Positions 1-11,217 of a stretch of DNA of 64,000 nt are shown here, one piece after another. Origin of the DNA: Stomorhina lunata (lineage: Eukaryota; Arthropoda; Insecta; Diptera; Rhiniidae). Both the position numbers and the translations under genes were made by a program. Within the stretch, counting starts at the first letter, position 1. Each line of letters opens with the position of its first letter. The DNA is taken from assembly GCA_933228675.1 (NCBI GenBank), contig OW121740.1:155671828-155735827 (forward strand). The letters run 5' to 3'. The notes under the pieces are model-generated. The model made no database searches and was not told where the DNA came from. It worked only from the letters and a program-made list of their open reading frames with translations.

Positions 1-616
1 AGCTCGTTCTAAAGGAAAGAAGCCGAAATAATAAACCGATTAGACCACTATTTCTACAAGTTACAAACGACAGCACAAATTAATAATAACCTTCGAATCT
101 ACGATAGTATAGGGTATAAATTCCTACAAGTGAAATTCCTTAAGTGACCTAGTGTGAGCTATAGAAATATTAAAAGAAATATTAAAAAAAAAATATAACA
201 AATTAAGTTATCTAACACCTTTTCCTCTAGTACTTTGTCATATTTTCTATAATTTATTTGGTTTTTATTATATCACAATTTTTATACCCAGTTGTCTTTA
301 TTTGTTGGCATTATGTCTATTTGAGAATCATGAAATTAATCTATAAAAATAATTTTTTGTTTAACAACAAAAAAAAACAAACTCCTTTTTCAGTAACACA
401 GTGCAACGAAACCTTGACACAAAATTATTTTTGCTGCACTGAACAATAAACATTGCGGTGGTAGCCGGTAACAAAGGCTGGACAGACAGAAAGAGATAAA
501 TGGACGGACGCATAAACAGACAGACGGACGGACAAAGGTTTCAATGGCAAAATGTATGGGTAGGTTGCACATAAGGGCAAAATCAATGAAATATATTAAA
601 ATAAAAATATATTTGT
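1..616. other. AT-rich non-coding DNA with a GACGGAC tract
   Basis: No gene is recognisable. Positions about 478-535 hold a degenerate purine-rich tract of GACAGAC/GACGGAC words, the complement of the GTCY microsatellite found in mini-me-like fly repeats. It may be a decayed fragment of one. Short open frames here lack codon structure. Confidence 0.5.
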
Positions 617-2935
617 GAATAAGAAAATTTTTCTCTAAATAAGAAAATTTTTGAAAATTTACCTATAAAAATAAGAAATTTTTGAAAAATTTCCTATAAT
701 AACAAGAAATTTTTGAAAAATTTCCCATCAACATAAGACATTTTTAAAAATCTTAAAAAATTTGAAAAATTTTTTTATAAAAATAAGAAAATTTTTAAAA
801 ACTTTTCTATTAAACTCGGAAATTTTTTAAAAATTATCTATAAAAATAAGAAATTTTTAAGAATTTCCTATAAAAATTAGAAAATTTTGAAAAATTTTTT
901 AAAAATCTCCTATAAAAAACAGTTTTTTGACAAATGTTGTACAAAAATAAGACCTTTTTGAAAACTTTCCTGTGAAACTACGAAATTTTTTAAAAATCTC
1001 CTATAAAAATAAGAAATTTTTGAAAAATTTCCTATAAAACTAAAAATATTTTAAAAATTTCGTTAAAAACCAAGAATTTTTTTAAATGTCCCATTAAAAT
1101 AAAAAAAATTTGAAAATTTCCTATAAAATAAGAACATTTAATAAAATTTTCAATAAAAATTAAAAATTTTTGAAATTTCTTATAAAAACATTTCTTATAA
1201 AAATAAGAAATTATTTAAAAATTTCTTTTAAAATGAGAAATTTTAAAAAATTTCTTTTAAAATTAGAAATTTTTATAAATTAACTATAAAAAAAAGAATT
1301 AAAAAAAAATTTTTAAATTTCCTGTAAAAATATAAAATTAAAAAAAATTTATAAAAGCAACAAATTTTTTAAAAATTTCTTATAAAACAAGAAATTTTTG
1401 AAAAACTTGTTATAAAAGTAAGAAATTTTTCAAAAAAAATCTTATAAAAGTAAGAAATTTTTAAAAATTTCCTATAAAAATAGGAAATTTTTGAAAATTT
1501 TCCTATAAAAATAGAACATTTTTTTAAAAAATTCCAACAAAAATAGAAAATTTTTGAAAAAGTTCCTATAAAAATAGAAAATTTTTGAAAAATTTCCTAT
1601 AAAAATAGAAAATTTTTGAAAAATTTCCTATAAAAATAGAAAAATTTTGAAAAATTTCCTATAAAAATAGGAAATTTTTGAAAATTTTCCTATAAAAATA
1701 GAACATTTTTTTAAAAAATTCCAACAAAAATAGAAAATTTTTGAAAAACTTCCTATAAAAATAGAAAATTTTTGGAAAATTTCCTATCAGAATAGAAAAT
1801 TTTTGAAAAATCCCCTATAAAAATAGAAAATTTCTGAAAAATTTCCTATAAAAATGGAAAATTTTTGAAAAATTTCCTATACAAAAATAGAAAATTTTTG
1901 AAAAATTTCCTATAAAAATAGAAAATTTTTGAAAAATTTCCTATAAAAATAGAAAATTTTTGAAAAATTTCCTATAAAAATAGAAAATTTTTGAAAAATT
2001 TCCTATAGAAATAGAAAATTTTTGAAAAATTTCCTATAAAAATAGAAAATTTTTGAAAAATTTGCTATAAAAATAGAAAATTTTTGAAAAATTTGCTATA
2101 AAAATAGAAAATTTTTGAAAAAATTGCTATAAAAATAGAAAATTTTTGAAAAATTTCCTATAAAAATTGAAAATTTTTGAAAAATTTCCTATAAAAATAG
2201 AAAATTTTTGAAAAATTTCCTATAAAAATAGAAAATTTCCAAAAAATTTGATATCAAAATAGAAAATTTTTAAAAATCTTCCTATAAAAATAGAAAATTT
2301 TTAAAAAATTTCCTATAAAAATAGATAATTTTTGGAATATTTTTTATAAAAAGAGAAAATTTTTTAAAAATTTCCTATAAAAATAGTAAATTTTTGAAAA
2401 TTTTCCTATAAAAGTATAAATTTTTTGAAAACTGTTCCAATAAAAATAAAAAAAATTTGAAAAATTTACTATAAAAATGGAAAATTTTTGAAAAATTTCC
2501 TATTAAAATAGAAAATTTATGAAAAATTTCCTATAGAAATAGAAAATTTATGAAAATTTTCCAATAAAATAGAAAATTTTTGAAAAATTTCCTATAAAAA
2601 TAGAAAGTTTTTAAAAAATTTCGTATAAAAATAGCAAAATTTTGAAAATTTTTCTATAAAAAAAGAAAATTTTTGAAATGATTCCTATAAAAATAGAAAA
2701 TTTCTGAAAAATTTCCTATAAAAATAGAAAATTTTCGAAAAATTTCTTATAAAAATAGAAAATTTTTGAAAAGTTTCCTATAAAAATAGAAAATTTTTGA
2801 AACATTTTTTATAAAAATAGAAATGAAAAAAAATCCTACAAAAGTAAATTTTTCTTGAAAATTTGTTTATAAAAATAGAAGATTTTTGAAAATTTTTTAT
2901 AAAAATAGAATAATTTTTCGAGATTTCTTTGAATC
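617..2935 (-). repeat. 31-bp AT minisatellite array (inverted orientation)
   Basis: Tandem array with a 31-bp period, measured directly (CTAT words at 1941 and 1972). The unit reads CCTATAAAAATAGAAAA followed by a TTTTTGAAAAATTT half. Units at about 1860-2230 are nearly identical, while the flanks (617-1450, 2330-2935) are degenerate. The reverse complement of the unit matches the unit of the array at 4079-5282 at about 28 of 31 positions, so this is the same satellite turned around. Confidence 0.9.
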
Positions 2936-4078
2936 AGAATCTTTTTCTCCTGCCCATTGTGCACTGTTAATTTTGTAATATTTGCCATATATAAAAATGC
3001 TAGATTTTTTTGTTATATTATTTTAGATTTATTTCAAACCTTAATATCAAATAAAATCACAAACTAAACCAAAAAACCCAACTGTAACATAAAAAGTTAA
3101 ACAATATAATTTTATTAAACAAAATGTGTATTTAATAAAAAAAATGTTGCTGCAGCATTTTCAAATCTGTATGTGTGTGTTTGTGTGATTATGTTTGATC
3201 AAACAATCGTGAGAACCCTCAAAATGTTTCTATTTAAGCCGATTTTTGTGCTAAAAGTATAATGGCGCTATTGTTGTTGTTATTGCGCATATTATGAGCA
3301 TTTTATTTATTTGTTTGATGTTGCTGCTGTTGTTGTTGTTAAAGATTTTTATGTTGCACTCTGAAAAAGGTGTGTTATTGTAGTGTCGTTGTAACTTTGT
3401 AAATTCATACAACATTTATTTGAAAAGAACGTAAAGAATACAACTTGGCCGAGTTGGAGATGTACACAGGGCCGTAAATAAATGGTCACAGTTAAATAAA
3501 GTCAAAAGTCATCGCTTAAAATTCATGAAAACTTTTTAAAGTCTTAAACATTTTTACCACATTTCTAATATATCACCCAAGTTTAAAGAAATTGTTGCTA
3601 TACTTTTGTTGCTCAGAGTAGTATAATTTTCATTACTTTGCTTTTGTAGGTTTTGTTAATTCTTGGCATATTGTAAACGTTTTTGTCGACTTTTTTTTTT
3701 TTTTTGTAAGATCTGTTTGTAATATAAACGTTCTAATGTAAATAGTTTTGCTAAGTTTTTTTCTGTTTTCAATTCAATGTCATTTCGTGGCGTTTGTTAA
3801 ACTGAGTACTTTGACACTTTAGTTAAATGCCAAACGAGTGTTAGACTTCAAACGCAAACAAACAGCTAAACCAACAAAACCCAAAGATTAACTTAAAGAC
3901 AAATGCGCCGACATTAGCCCAACAAAGTTTTAAATTGCTTCAAGATCGTCAACGCGCTCTGACTTCAAAACGTTTAAAAATACCCAAAACTGGCGATAAC
4001 CAAAAGTGTCAAGTAAAACTAAAATCTCCAAATAGTTTCATTTTCGTTTATAAAACTTAGTGTCTATATGAAGTAAAA
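2936..4078. other. Spacer between two inverted satellite arrays
   Basis: Unique-looking AT-rich DNA with a GTT/GCT trinucleotide stretch (about 3268-3342) and a T run at 3691-3705. No gene, RNA or transposon end was recognised. Confidence 0.5.
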
Positions 4079-5282
4079 AATTCAAATATTTTAAATTTTG
4101 AAAATTTTCTTATTTTTATAGACAATTTTTCAAAATTTTGTTATTTTTATTGGAAATTTTTCAATATTTTATTATTTTTATAAGAAAATTTTCAAAATTT
4201 TACTATTTTTATAGGAAAATTTTCAAAATTTTACTATTTTTATAGGAAAATTTTCAAAATTTTACTATTTTTATAGGAAAATTTTCAAAATTTTACTATT
4301 TTTATAGGAAAATTTTCAAAATTTTACTATTTTTATAGGAAAATTTTCAAAATTTTACTATTTTTATAGGAAAATTTTCAAAATTTTACTATTTTTATAG
4401 GAAAATTTTCAAAATTTTACTATTTTTATAGGAAAATTTTCAAAATTTTACTATTTTTATAGGAAAATTTTCAAAATTTTACTATTTTTATAGGAAAATT
4501 TTCAAAATTTTACTATTTTTATAGGAAAATTTTCAAAATTTTACTATTTTTATAGGAAAATTTTCAAAATTTTACTATTTTTATAGGAAAATTTTCAAAA
4601 TTTTACTATTTTTATAGGAAAATTTTCAAAATTTTACTATTTTTATAGGAAAATTTTCAAAATTTTACTATTTTTATAGGAAAATTTTCAAAATTTTACT
4701 ATTTTTATAGGAAAATTTTCAAAATTTTACTATTTTTATAGGAAAATTTTCAAAATTTTACTATTTTTATAGGAAAATTTTCAAAATTTTACTATTTTTA
4801 TAGGAACATTTTCAAAATGTTACTATTTTTATAGGAACATTTTCAAAATTTTACTATTTTTATAGGAACATTTTGAACATTTTACTATTTTTATAGGAAA
4901 ATTTTCAAAATTTTACTATTTTTATAGGAAAATTTTCAAAATTTTACTATTTTTATAGGAAAATTTTCAAAATTTTACTATTTTTATAGGAAAATTTTCA
5001 AAATTTTACTATTTTAACAGGAAAATTTCCAAAATGTTCCTTTTTTTATAGCAAATTTTCAAAATTTTACTATTTTTATAGGAAAATTTTCAAAATTTTA
5101 CTATTTTTATAGTCAAATTTTCAAAATTTTACTATTTTCATAGGAAAATTTTCAAAATTTTACCATTTTTATAGAAAAATTTTCAAAACTTTACTATTTT
5201 CATAGGAAAATTTTCAAAATTTTACTATTTTCATAGGAAAATTTTCAACATTTTACTATTTTGTATAGGAAAATTTTCAGAA
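4079..5282 (+). repeat. 31-bp AT minisatellite array
   Basis: Tandem array with a 31-bp period (ACTATTTTT words at 4202 and 4233). The unit is ACTATTTTTATAGG followed by AAAATTTTCAAAATTTT. Roughly twenty consecutive units between 4200 and 4800 are identical or nearly so. Variants with GGAACATTTT occur near 4800-4880, and degenerate units lie at both edges. It is the same family as 24245-25973 (same orientation) and 617-2935 (inverted). Confidence 0.95.
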
Positions 5283-6520
5283 TTAAAGCATTTTCGAATC
5301 TCAAAACCTATCTCGATTTGTAGTATGAACATTTTGTTTTAATTTTCTTTAATTCCTGGTGGAACATAGAGCCTCAAGCTGGCATCTTGAATACCCCTAA
5401 TAAAAATTATTAAGTGTCAAATGCTCATAAAATTGAAATGCAAGTGTTTGGTTTTTTGTGTCGGTTTTTCAATTCTTGGCACTGGCTCTTATTCGACAAC
5501 TGCAAAAACATATGATGTATGTGATTACTATACGATTTCGAGTAACCGAAAAAAGCAACAACGCAATTGGATAATTACCCTCATGTGCTCTTAAAATATC
5601 ATATTTTATAATAGACAAATTGTTACTTTTTATCATTTACTTTATGATTTTAATAAAGGATATCACATGTTTTTAGACATTTATGTAATTTTGTATAGCC
5701 TTAGAAAATTTTATAACAATTAGTTTCCCTTTTGTATTTAATTCAATTTAACAAATCAAAACAATTTGCTTCGTTTGTGCAAAAGGCCTCTTTTCATTAC
5801 AACAAAAATAAACAAATGGCAAAAACACATTTTTCTTTACATCCGAAAATTTACAAATAGAAAATTTATAACAACAAAAGCAATTATTCAAGAAAAACAA
5901 AAATATTCATGTACATATAAGTAACAACAACATTAAGGCAAAGTGTTAGGAAAAGCTTTCGACACAAATACCAAACAATTTACACGTGATATTCAAATTT
6001 TACAATTAATTGTAAGATATATAAATAAAACAACAAAAACTAATAAGAATTAAATATACAACAACATTGTATTCATCGCTGAACCGACGTCATCGTCGTC
6101 AACTGATGATCATTTGCAAAAAGGGAAGAAATAACGATGCACAGTGGGGTGGCCTAAGGCATATTATATTTAAGGGTTACATTTAGATATTCTACCTAAT
6201 TTTTCCTAAACTGGCACCGCGTAAACAATTGACTCTGTAATGAAGAATCGAATAAAAGATGAAAATAAACAAGATAAACTAAACAGTTGGAAAGACTACA
6301 ACCAGTTCGTGCGTTACATCAGTTCTCTGATACTAAACTGTATAATCAGGAAAATAATTTGATCATACATGTTTTATAAGCATAGGCACTCAGAAAATGA
6401 TAATAATTTGACTATATAAAATAGGATATTTATCCACTAGGTCTCCCTTTTGTACAGTGTAATCTATGAGAATCCATAGCTTGACTATAAGAAAATATGC
6501 ATACTTACCATATATACCCA
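5283..6520. other. AT-rich non-coding DNA
   Basis: No convincing coding or RNA signal. A CACAGTGGGG word sits at 6140-6149, close to Transib terminal heptamers, but no partner end or target duplication was found. Confidence 0.45.
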
Positions 6521-6522
6521 TA

Positions 6523-6779
6523 TCGTCGTGCAGGAGTTTATGTGCTCATATGCCAAAAACACATTTTGAGAAAATCGATCTTGAAGTTTTAACTTAATTT
6601 TTCTAAAAAAAAACTTTAGGATAGAATTTGAGATTTTTACATCATATATTTATTTTGCTAAGAGAGCAAAAAAACACAAAAAATCAGTTTTAAAGGATAT
6701 AGAACAAAACATACACTATTTATCTCAGAAACAAAATGTGTAAAATGGCGGATAGATCACATAAACTCCCGCACGACGA
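6523..6779. mobile_element. MITE with TA target duplication
   Basis: A 257-bp element bounded by imperfect inverted repeats of about 23 bp. The left end begins TCGTCGTGCAGGAGTTTATG. The right end is its complement with one mismatch (GCGGGAG for GCAGGAG). Both ends are flanked by TA (6521-6522 and 6780-6781). The interior has no coding capacity. Size, ends and TA duplication fit a non-autonomous Tc1/mariner-type MITE, although the ends do not resemble the two mariner copies in this window. Confidence 0.8.
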
Positions 6780-6781
6780 TA

Positions 6782-7264
6782 TTATATTATATCTCAGCCA
6801 ATCTACTAATTCCTTTGGCGATATTTAGCTATAGGCCTTTAGAGAAGATCCACTTGCCTTCTCCTCTTCTCTACTTACTAAAACAAACGTTTTGATATAG
6901 GCCTTATAACGACAGAAACCCTCTAAAACCTGCCAAGAAACCTATTCAAATCAGACGGCCCCTATTCGACCTGATACGTAATAATATTATACACAAGGTC
7001 TCTAGAATTGACAGATTATTCGCATTTACAAAAGAGCTTTCGAGCGTTCACACCGACACTATGATTGTCCCGTCACGCTTACATAAAATTATCAGAGCTT
7101 CTAAAGCTGTTTATCATAAATACAAATATTGATGTATGTGTTTTGGACAGCACAGCTTTAGTGTATCCCATTCAGTCATATAGTGCTTTCTTTGTAGATT
7201 TTTAGAAAAATGTCTTTAAAAATATAGAGGCTGTCTTATATTTATATCATATATGAATTTTTTT
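6782..7264. other. Non-coding DNA, slightly less AT-rich
   Basis: No gene, repeat or terminal structure was recognised between the MITE and the mini-me-like element. Confidence 0.4.
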
Positions 7265-8008
7265 TATACCCTTCACCTCCATAGATGGAAAGGATATTAT
7301 AAGTTTGTGCTGATGTATGTAACGCATAAGAACCTTTTAGTATACCAATAGACTTAGAATCACTTTCTGAGTCGATTTAGCGATGTCCGCCCGTCCGTCT
7401 GGCTGGCTGAACCCCCATATAAACCTTGTAATCAAACTACAGGTCGCAATTCTAAAGATGAAATTTGGTACAGAACATTTTTGATAATGAGACCATGGCT
7501 ATTGAAATTCGTCAAAATCGGTCCACTTCCCGGAATTGATATATTGGCCACAAATATAATTATTTTTTCATGAAATTAAAAACAAATACTGCTTATGTAA
7601 ACTAAAATCATTGTACCAAATTTCTTTGAAATCGTTCCAAATTTGACCATAGCTTTCATACAAACTCTTCTTTAAAAAAGCACTAAATGAGACAAAAATC
7701 ACTAAAACACTTGTAAATCTAAAGATAATATAATAATTTCAAGTTTATTTTTTTGCACACATAATTTTTGTAACAACTGTAATCAATTTGCTAAATTTCG
7801 AGATAATCGGTCCACATTTGACCCTAGCTCTCATATAAATCCAAATGACGGAAACTGCTTAAATATATAATTTTTAAGAAAATCTTTGTATGATGGCAAA
7901 ATTTAGCAAATATTTGTTTTTATACAGGAAAAATAACACCTTTAACCTTAGTGGTGAAGGGTATCGTATGGTCGGCCTTGACCGACTATAGCACTTTCTT
8001 ATTTGTTT
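7265..8008 (+). mobile_element. mini-me/DINE-1-like dispersed repeat, copy 1
   Basis: Begins ATACCCTTCACC and carries its complement GGTGAAGGGTAT near the right end (about 7952-7963), followed by a tail containing GGTCGGCCTTGACCGACTAT. Internally it has the GTCCGCCCGTCCGTCTGGC tract at about 7384. A second copy at 15957-16722 shares both ends and most of the interior. The TATACCC start and GTCY tract recall the mini-me/DINE-1 (Helitron-like) repeats of flies. That family assignment is from general knowledge. No protein is encoded. Confidence 0.7.
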
Positions 8009-8084
8009 TAATTAATTTTTTAAACAAAACAGTGCATGTTTTTAAGTTTATATCTCACGAACAATTCGAAATATTGCTTTTCTC

Positions 8085-8720
8085 TCTTCAGCAAATTTTT
8101 TGCTATAAAAATGTTTCTATCGAAATTTAATGGTATCAAAATTTTTCTATGGAAAACTGCCGAATACGTAAAATTTCGTCATACTTATTGCTTATGATGC
8201 AAAATATAAGGACACCTTATATATTATGTTTGGATACTTAAAAAGATTGGTAATTATGAATATATAGAATAAAATTTTTCTTTAGAAAAAAATTTACACA
8301 GAAAATTTTTCAAAAGGAAATAATTTTACCGAAAGTTAAAAAAGTTAGAAAAAAATTTATGCCAAAAATATTTCTATTGAAAAAATTTTATACCGAAAAT
8401 ATTTCTATATACAAGTTTTTAAATCAAAAATTATTATAAAGAAAAAATTTTATACCGAAAAGTTTTCCATAGAAAAATTTTGATACCAAAAAGTTTCGAT
8501 AGAAAAATTTCGATACCAACAAATTTTGCATTTAAAAAATTTTGATATCTTCAAAAAAATTTTCATAGAAAATTTTGATACCAAAAAATTAGAATAGAAA
8601 AGTTTTTATGGTAAAACATTTTGATACCGAAAAATTTTAGTATCATCAATTTTGCATAAAAAAAAATTTGATATCAATTTTCATCAACAATAAAAATTTA
8701 TGACGAAATTTTAGACTTTT
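8085..8720. repeat. Degenerate AT repeat (GATACCAAAAATTTT type)
   Basis: Irregular repeats of words such as ATAGAAAAATTTTGATACC, with unit lengths drifting around 28-31 bp. It looks like a decayed relative of the 28-bp arrays further right. No gene. Confidence 0.6.
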
Positions 8721-8929
8721 TTTACAGTTTAGCTGTTTTGAGTAAAATGTTGTTCTTTTTTGATTTTTTTTCTTAAAGTGAAATTTATAGTTCTAATTAA
8801 AAGGTAAAAATTTTCTGAGGAGAAAAAAGCAATATTTAGAATAGTTCACGAGATATAGTCTTAAGAATCAGAATATGTCGTATTAAAAATTAATTAAAAA
8901 AAAAAACTTAATAATTCAAAACTCAGTTA

Positions 8930-9687
8930 GGGGGTTTCTTCTACCATAATAAGCTTTCAGATTTTAGGGGTCTTAATTGGTTCGAGGTTTCAATGCGGCA
9001 CTGTGTAATAGACAATATAATATGAGTGGTGGTGCGTGTATATTAGGTTTGCGAGTTTACTATACTTATGACTTTTTAAGTCGATTTAAGGTTGTTCTGC
9101 TGGATAGCTGGTTTGGTATCATATCAACATTGGACAAAATCGGACTATTATTTCGTGTAACTCCAATAGGACTGACTTGTAGAAATTTTGGTTCTTAATA
9201 GCTACTAATTTATTTGTAATTCTATAGAGTTCATCACAATTACTGCCAAAATTGCTATATACAACTTTGTTGGAATAGGACCATATTTGACTTCACCTCT
9301 CATACAAAACGCATTTTAAAAAGTAGCCCGGAATCACAAAAAGGATTATAAATATATTTTTGCTAAAATATTGCACAGAAACGTTTAGTGTTAATATTAA
9401 TCATAAAATCGAAATTTCGACATAGTCTTCCATATTTGATCTTCTATCAAATCTATCTCCTATATCAGACCTGAAAAATTTAATTAAAAAAAATACAAAA
9501 TAAATCTCGAGAATCTGTTGGTAATAAGAAAATTAATCGTGTCTTTAGCAATTTAGAAGAAATTTTATGTTTTTGAAAAGTTGTCCATTTTTGACATTGC
9601 TTGATATTAGGAGAAGCCGTCCATATATGGCCCTCGGTCATATGTATCGGTCATATCTGTTGGTAATAAGAAAATTAAGCATGTCTT
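8930..9687 (+). mobile_element. Decayed mini-me/DINE-like repeat hosting a piggyBac insertion
   Basis: The sequence has typical phrases of these fly repeats: a weak 'GTCGATTTAAGG' zone near 9080, then spaced 'ATATTTGACT', 'CAAAATCGGAC' and 'TCATACAAA' words as in copies 1 and 2. The piggyBac-like element begins immediately after. The likely remaining right part lies beyond the mariner at 12497-12600 (TTTGACCTTAGTGGTGAAG), so the host repeat seems split by two insertions. Open frames here are incidental. Confidence 0.45.
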
Positions 9688-9690
9688 TTA
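9511..9690 (+). repeat. Short direct repeat (TGTTGGTAATAAGAAAATTAA)
   Basis: A word of about 35 bp containing GTTGGTAATAAGAAAATTAA followed by a GTGTCTTT/ATGTCTTT variant occurs near 9518 and again near 9659. It lies inside the decayed host repeat and suggests a local tandem duplication of roughly 140 bp. Confidence 0.6.
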
Positions 9691-9846
9691 ACCCTTATGT
9701 CTACAACCACCTACCCGGGTATGTTTTTCATTTTGAACTTGATATATTTTGGTCACCGATATATAGTTTTTTAATGTTTAAAAAAATAATTTTTTTATTT
9801 TATTTTTTTTTGGAAAAAATCTACGAGTAGTTTACCATACAACCGA

Positions 9847-9860
9847 CATACCCGGGTATG
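9847..9860. promoter_or_regulatory. Subterminal 14-bp palindrome of the piggyBac element (left)
   Basis: CATACCCGGGTATG, a perfect palindrome, 155 bp inside the left end. The same word is 45 bp inside the right end (11137-11150), and a one-base variant lies 19 bp inside the left end. Repeated subterminal words in DNA transposons are often transposase-binding sites. That role is inferred. Confidence 0.6.
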
Positions 9861-9986
9861 CACGAAACAAATAAAACAATTTTTGGAGTGAAAATTAAAA
9901 AATATATACAAAATGCTCAATACATATGTCATTTACATATATATCGTTAAAAATATTAACATCTCTTTATAAAAAGAATAGAGAAC

Positions 9987-10955
9987 CTACGAAAATGTTA
10001 AGTAGTTTTTTTTCTTTTCGTTTGAGCATGTATGGCAAATGCTTACATTCTGCGAGTGTTCCGCACATACTGATCTTTGACATCCTTTTTGTAGATCTCC
10101 TTTTATTATACACATAGCAATTTCCTTTGTGCTTTCGGTGTCATCAACTTCTTCTGGAACAAATACTGAATCATTATTTGATTTTACTAAAATACACTTA
10201 ACTATAAAGCGTGATGAAAAATGCCTCATTATTTGAGGATCTTATGGACGGATCTGAAATTCCTTCATAGCTAATTTTTCACTAAGTTTTTGAAGTATAA
10301 TTCTTCTACTGCTTGTAGAGAATTTAAGACCATCTTTACTATTATTGTAATCTAGCATCATAACTTTTTTTCGGTTTGCACCTTCAACTTTAATGTTGTA
10401 ATGAGATGTGGATAAAAGCTCAACGGACTTGTTTTTTTGGAAGTATATAATTACTAAATCCAAAGACTAAAGATTCTACTTCTCTTTCTTTTGGATAATA
10501 AAATTTAGCCAAAACAAATGTTTGCCTTTTGTTGACGGTACCCAATGTTTTTTCCACCTTAAACGACTTGTTCACCCTGCTTTTTCCCTTTCTGCAGAAG
10601 GCACCAACTCAGTATTTAGCTGTCCCCTTAGTGGATAAGATGTAAGAGAATCACAAGCCAACCATACCTTTATCCCATATCTTGTCAGCTTCGAAGGAAT
10701 ATATTGCGTGAATCCAGTTCTACCACGGTGCGGACTGTGTTCATCAACAGTGATGTTAGATCCTGCTATATAGTTATTTTGAAGGTTTCTGTTTACCACC
10801 TGTAATACGGCTGTTGATTTATCACATTTCTTGCGATATTTCCGCCTATTGCCATTATCTAATCTTATAAAACGGCTTATAACAAAAAAATCGTTAAATA
10901 CCCGTCGATGCACAATACAAGGGATTTCAATTAGTTTTACATAAGTCAATTGCAT
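9987..10955 (-). pseudogene. piggyBac-type transposase pseudogene
   Basis: Three minus-strand coding blocks in the order expected for a piggyBac (DDE_Tnp_1_7) transposase. Block 1 (10955-10572) holds ITVDEHSPHRGR, YIPSKLTRYGIKVWLACD and TSYPL, the family's first-aspartate region, where the D of VDE is probably the catalytic one. Block 2 (10463-10242) holds KVMMLDYNNSKDGL, as in the family's C-terminal catalytic part. Block 3 (10229-9987) is cysteine/histidine-rich (GCQRSVCAEHS, CHTC), matching the C-terminal zinc-binding domain. The N-terminus and the middle with the second aspartate are missing, and blocks are separated by stops or frame changes. The gene is inactive. Which piggyBac subgroup it belongs to cannot be told. 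Confidence 0.85.
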
Positions 10956-11136
10956 GGACGAAATTTGAATGTCTGACGTCAGCTAGTAAAAGTGTTCCGA
11001 GATGAATACTAATAAAAGTATTCCGATGCATCAAACGGCTTTCTTTTTTATGAAATGGGATGCAAGGACTTTAATTTATTGATATAAACACAAAAAAGTT
11101 GTTCAATCTATACAAATTCCCTTATAAACTGTATGA

Positions 11137-11150
11137 CATACCCGGGTATG
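11137..11150. promoter_or_regulatory. Subterminal 14-bp palindrome of the piggyBac element (right)
   Basis: Identical to 9847-9860. It is among the few GC-rich words in this AT-rich region and stands out for that reason. Confidence 0.6.
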
Positions 11151-11217
11151 ATGGTTGTATATATAACATAATTTTTTTGGTCGTAAACATAAAGGTTAAA
11201 ATGCATAAAAACAAATA

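Larger units (their letters stand above)
9692..11195 (-). mobile_element. piggyBac-type transposon remnant with TTAA duplication
   Basis: A 1504-bp element flanked on both sides by TTAA (9688-9691 and 11196-11199). The ends are inverted repeats: the left reads CCCTTATGTCTACAACCA, the right (reverse complement) CCTTTATGTTTACGACCA, consensus CCYTTATGTYTACRACCA. Subterminal copies of the perfect palindrome CATACCCGGGTATG lie at 9847-9860 and 11137-11150, with a near copy at 9711-9723. The minus strand encodes broken piggyBac transposase. The length is below the roughly 2.4 kb of a full element, so there is an internal deletion. The family call is strong because duplication, ends and protein agree. 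Confidence 0.9.

Noticed and set aside
4079..5282. CRISPR-like regular repeats
   Set aside because: Units are contiguous 31-bp tandem repeats without unique spacers, in eukaryotic AT-rich DNA. It is a minisatellite.
8977..9198. 73-codon frame in the decayed mini-me-like repeat
   Set aside because: Chance frame in a dispersed repeat; no ATG at the start and no family likeness.
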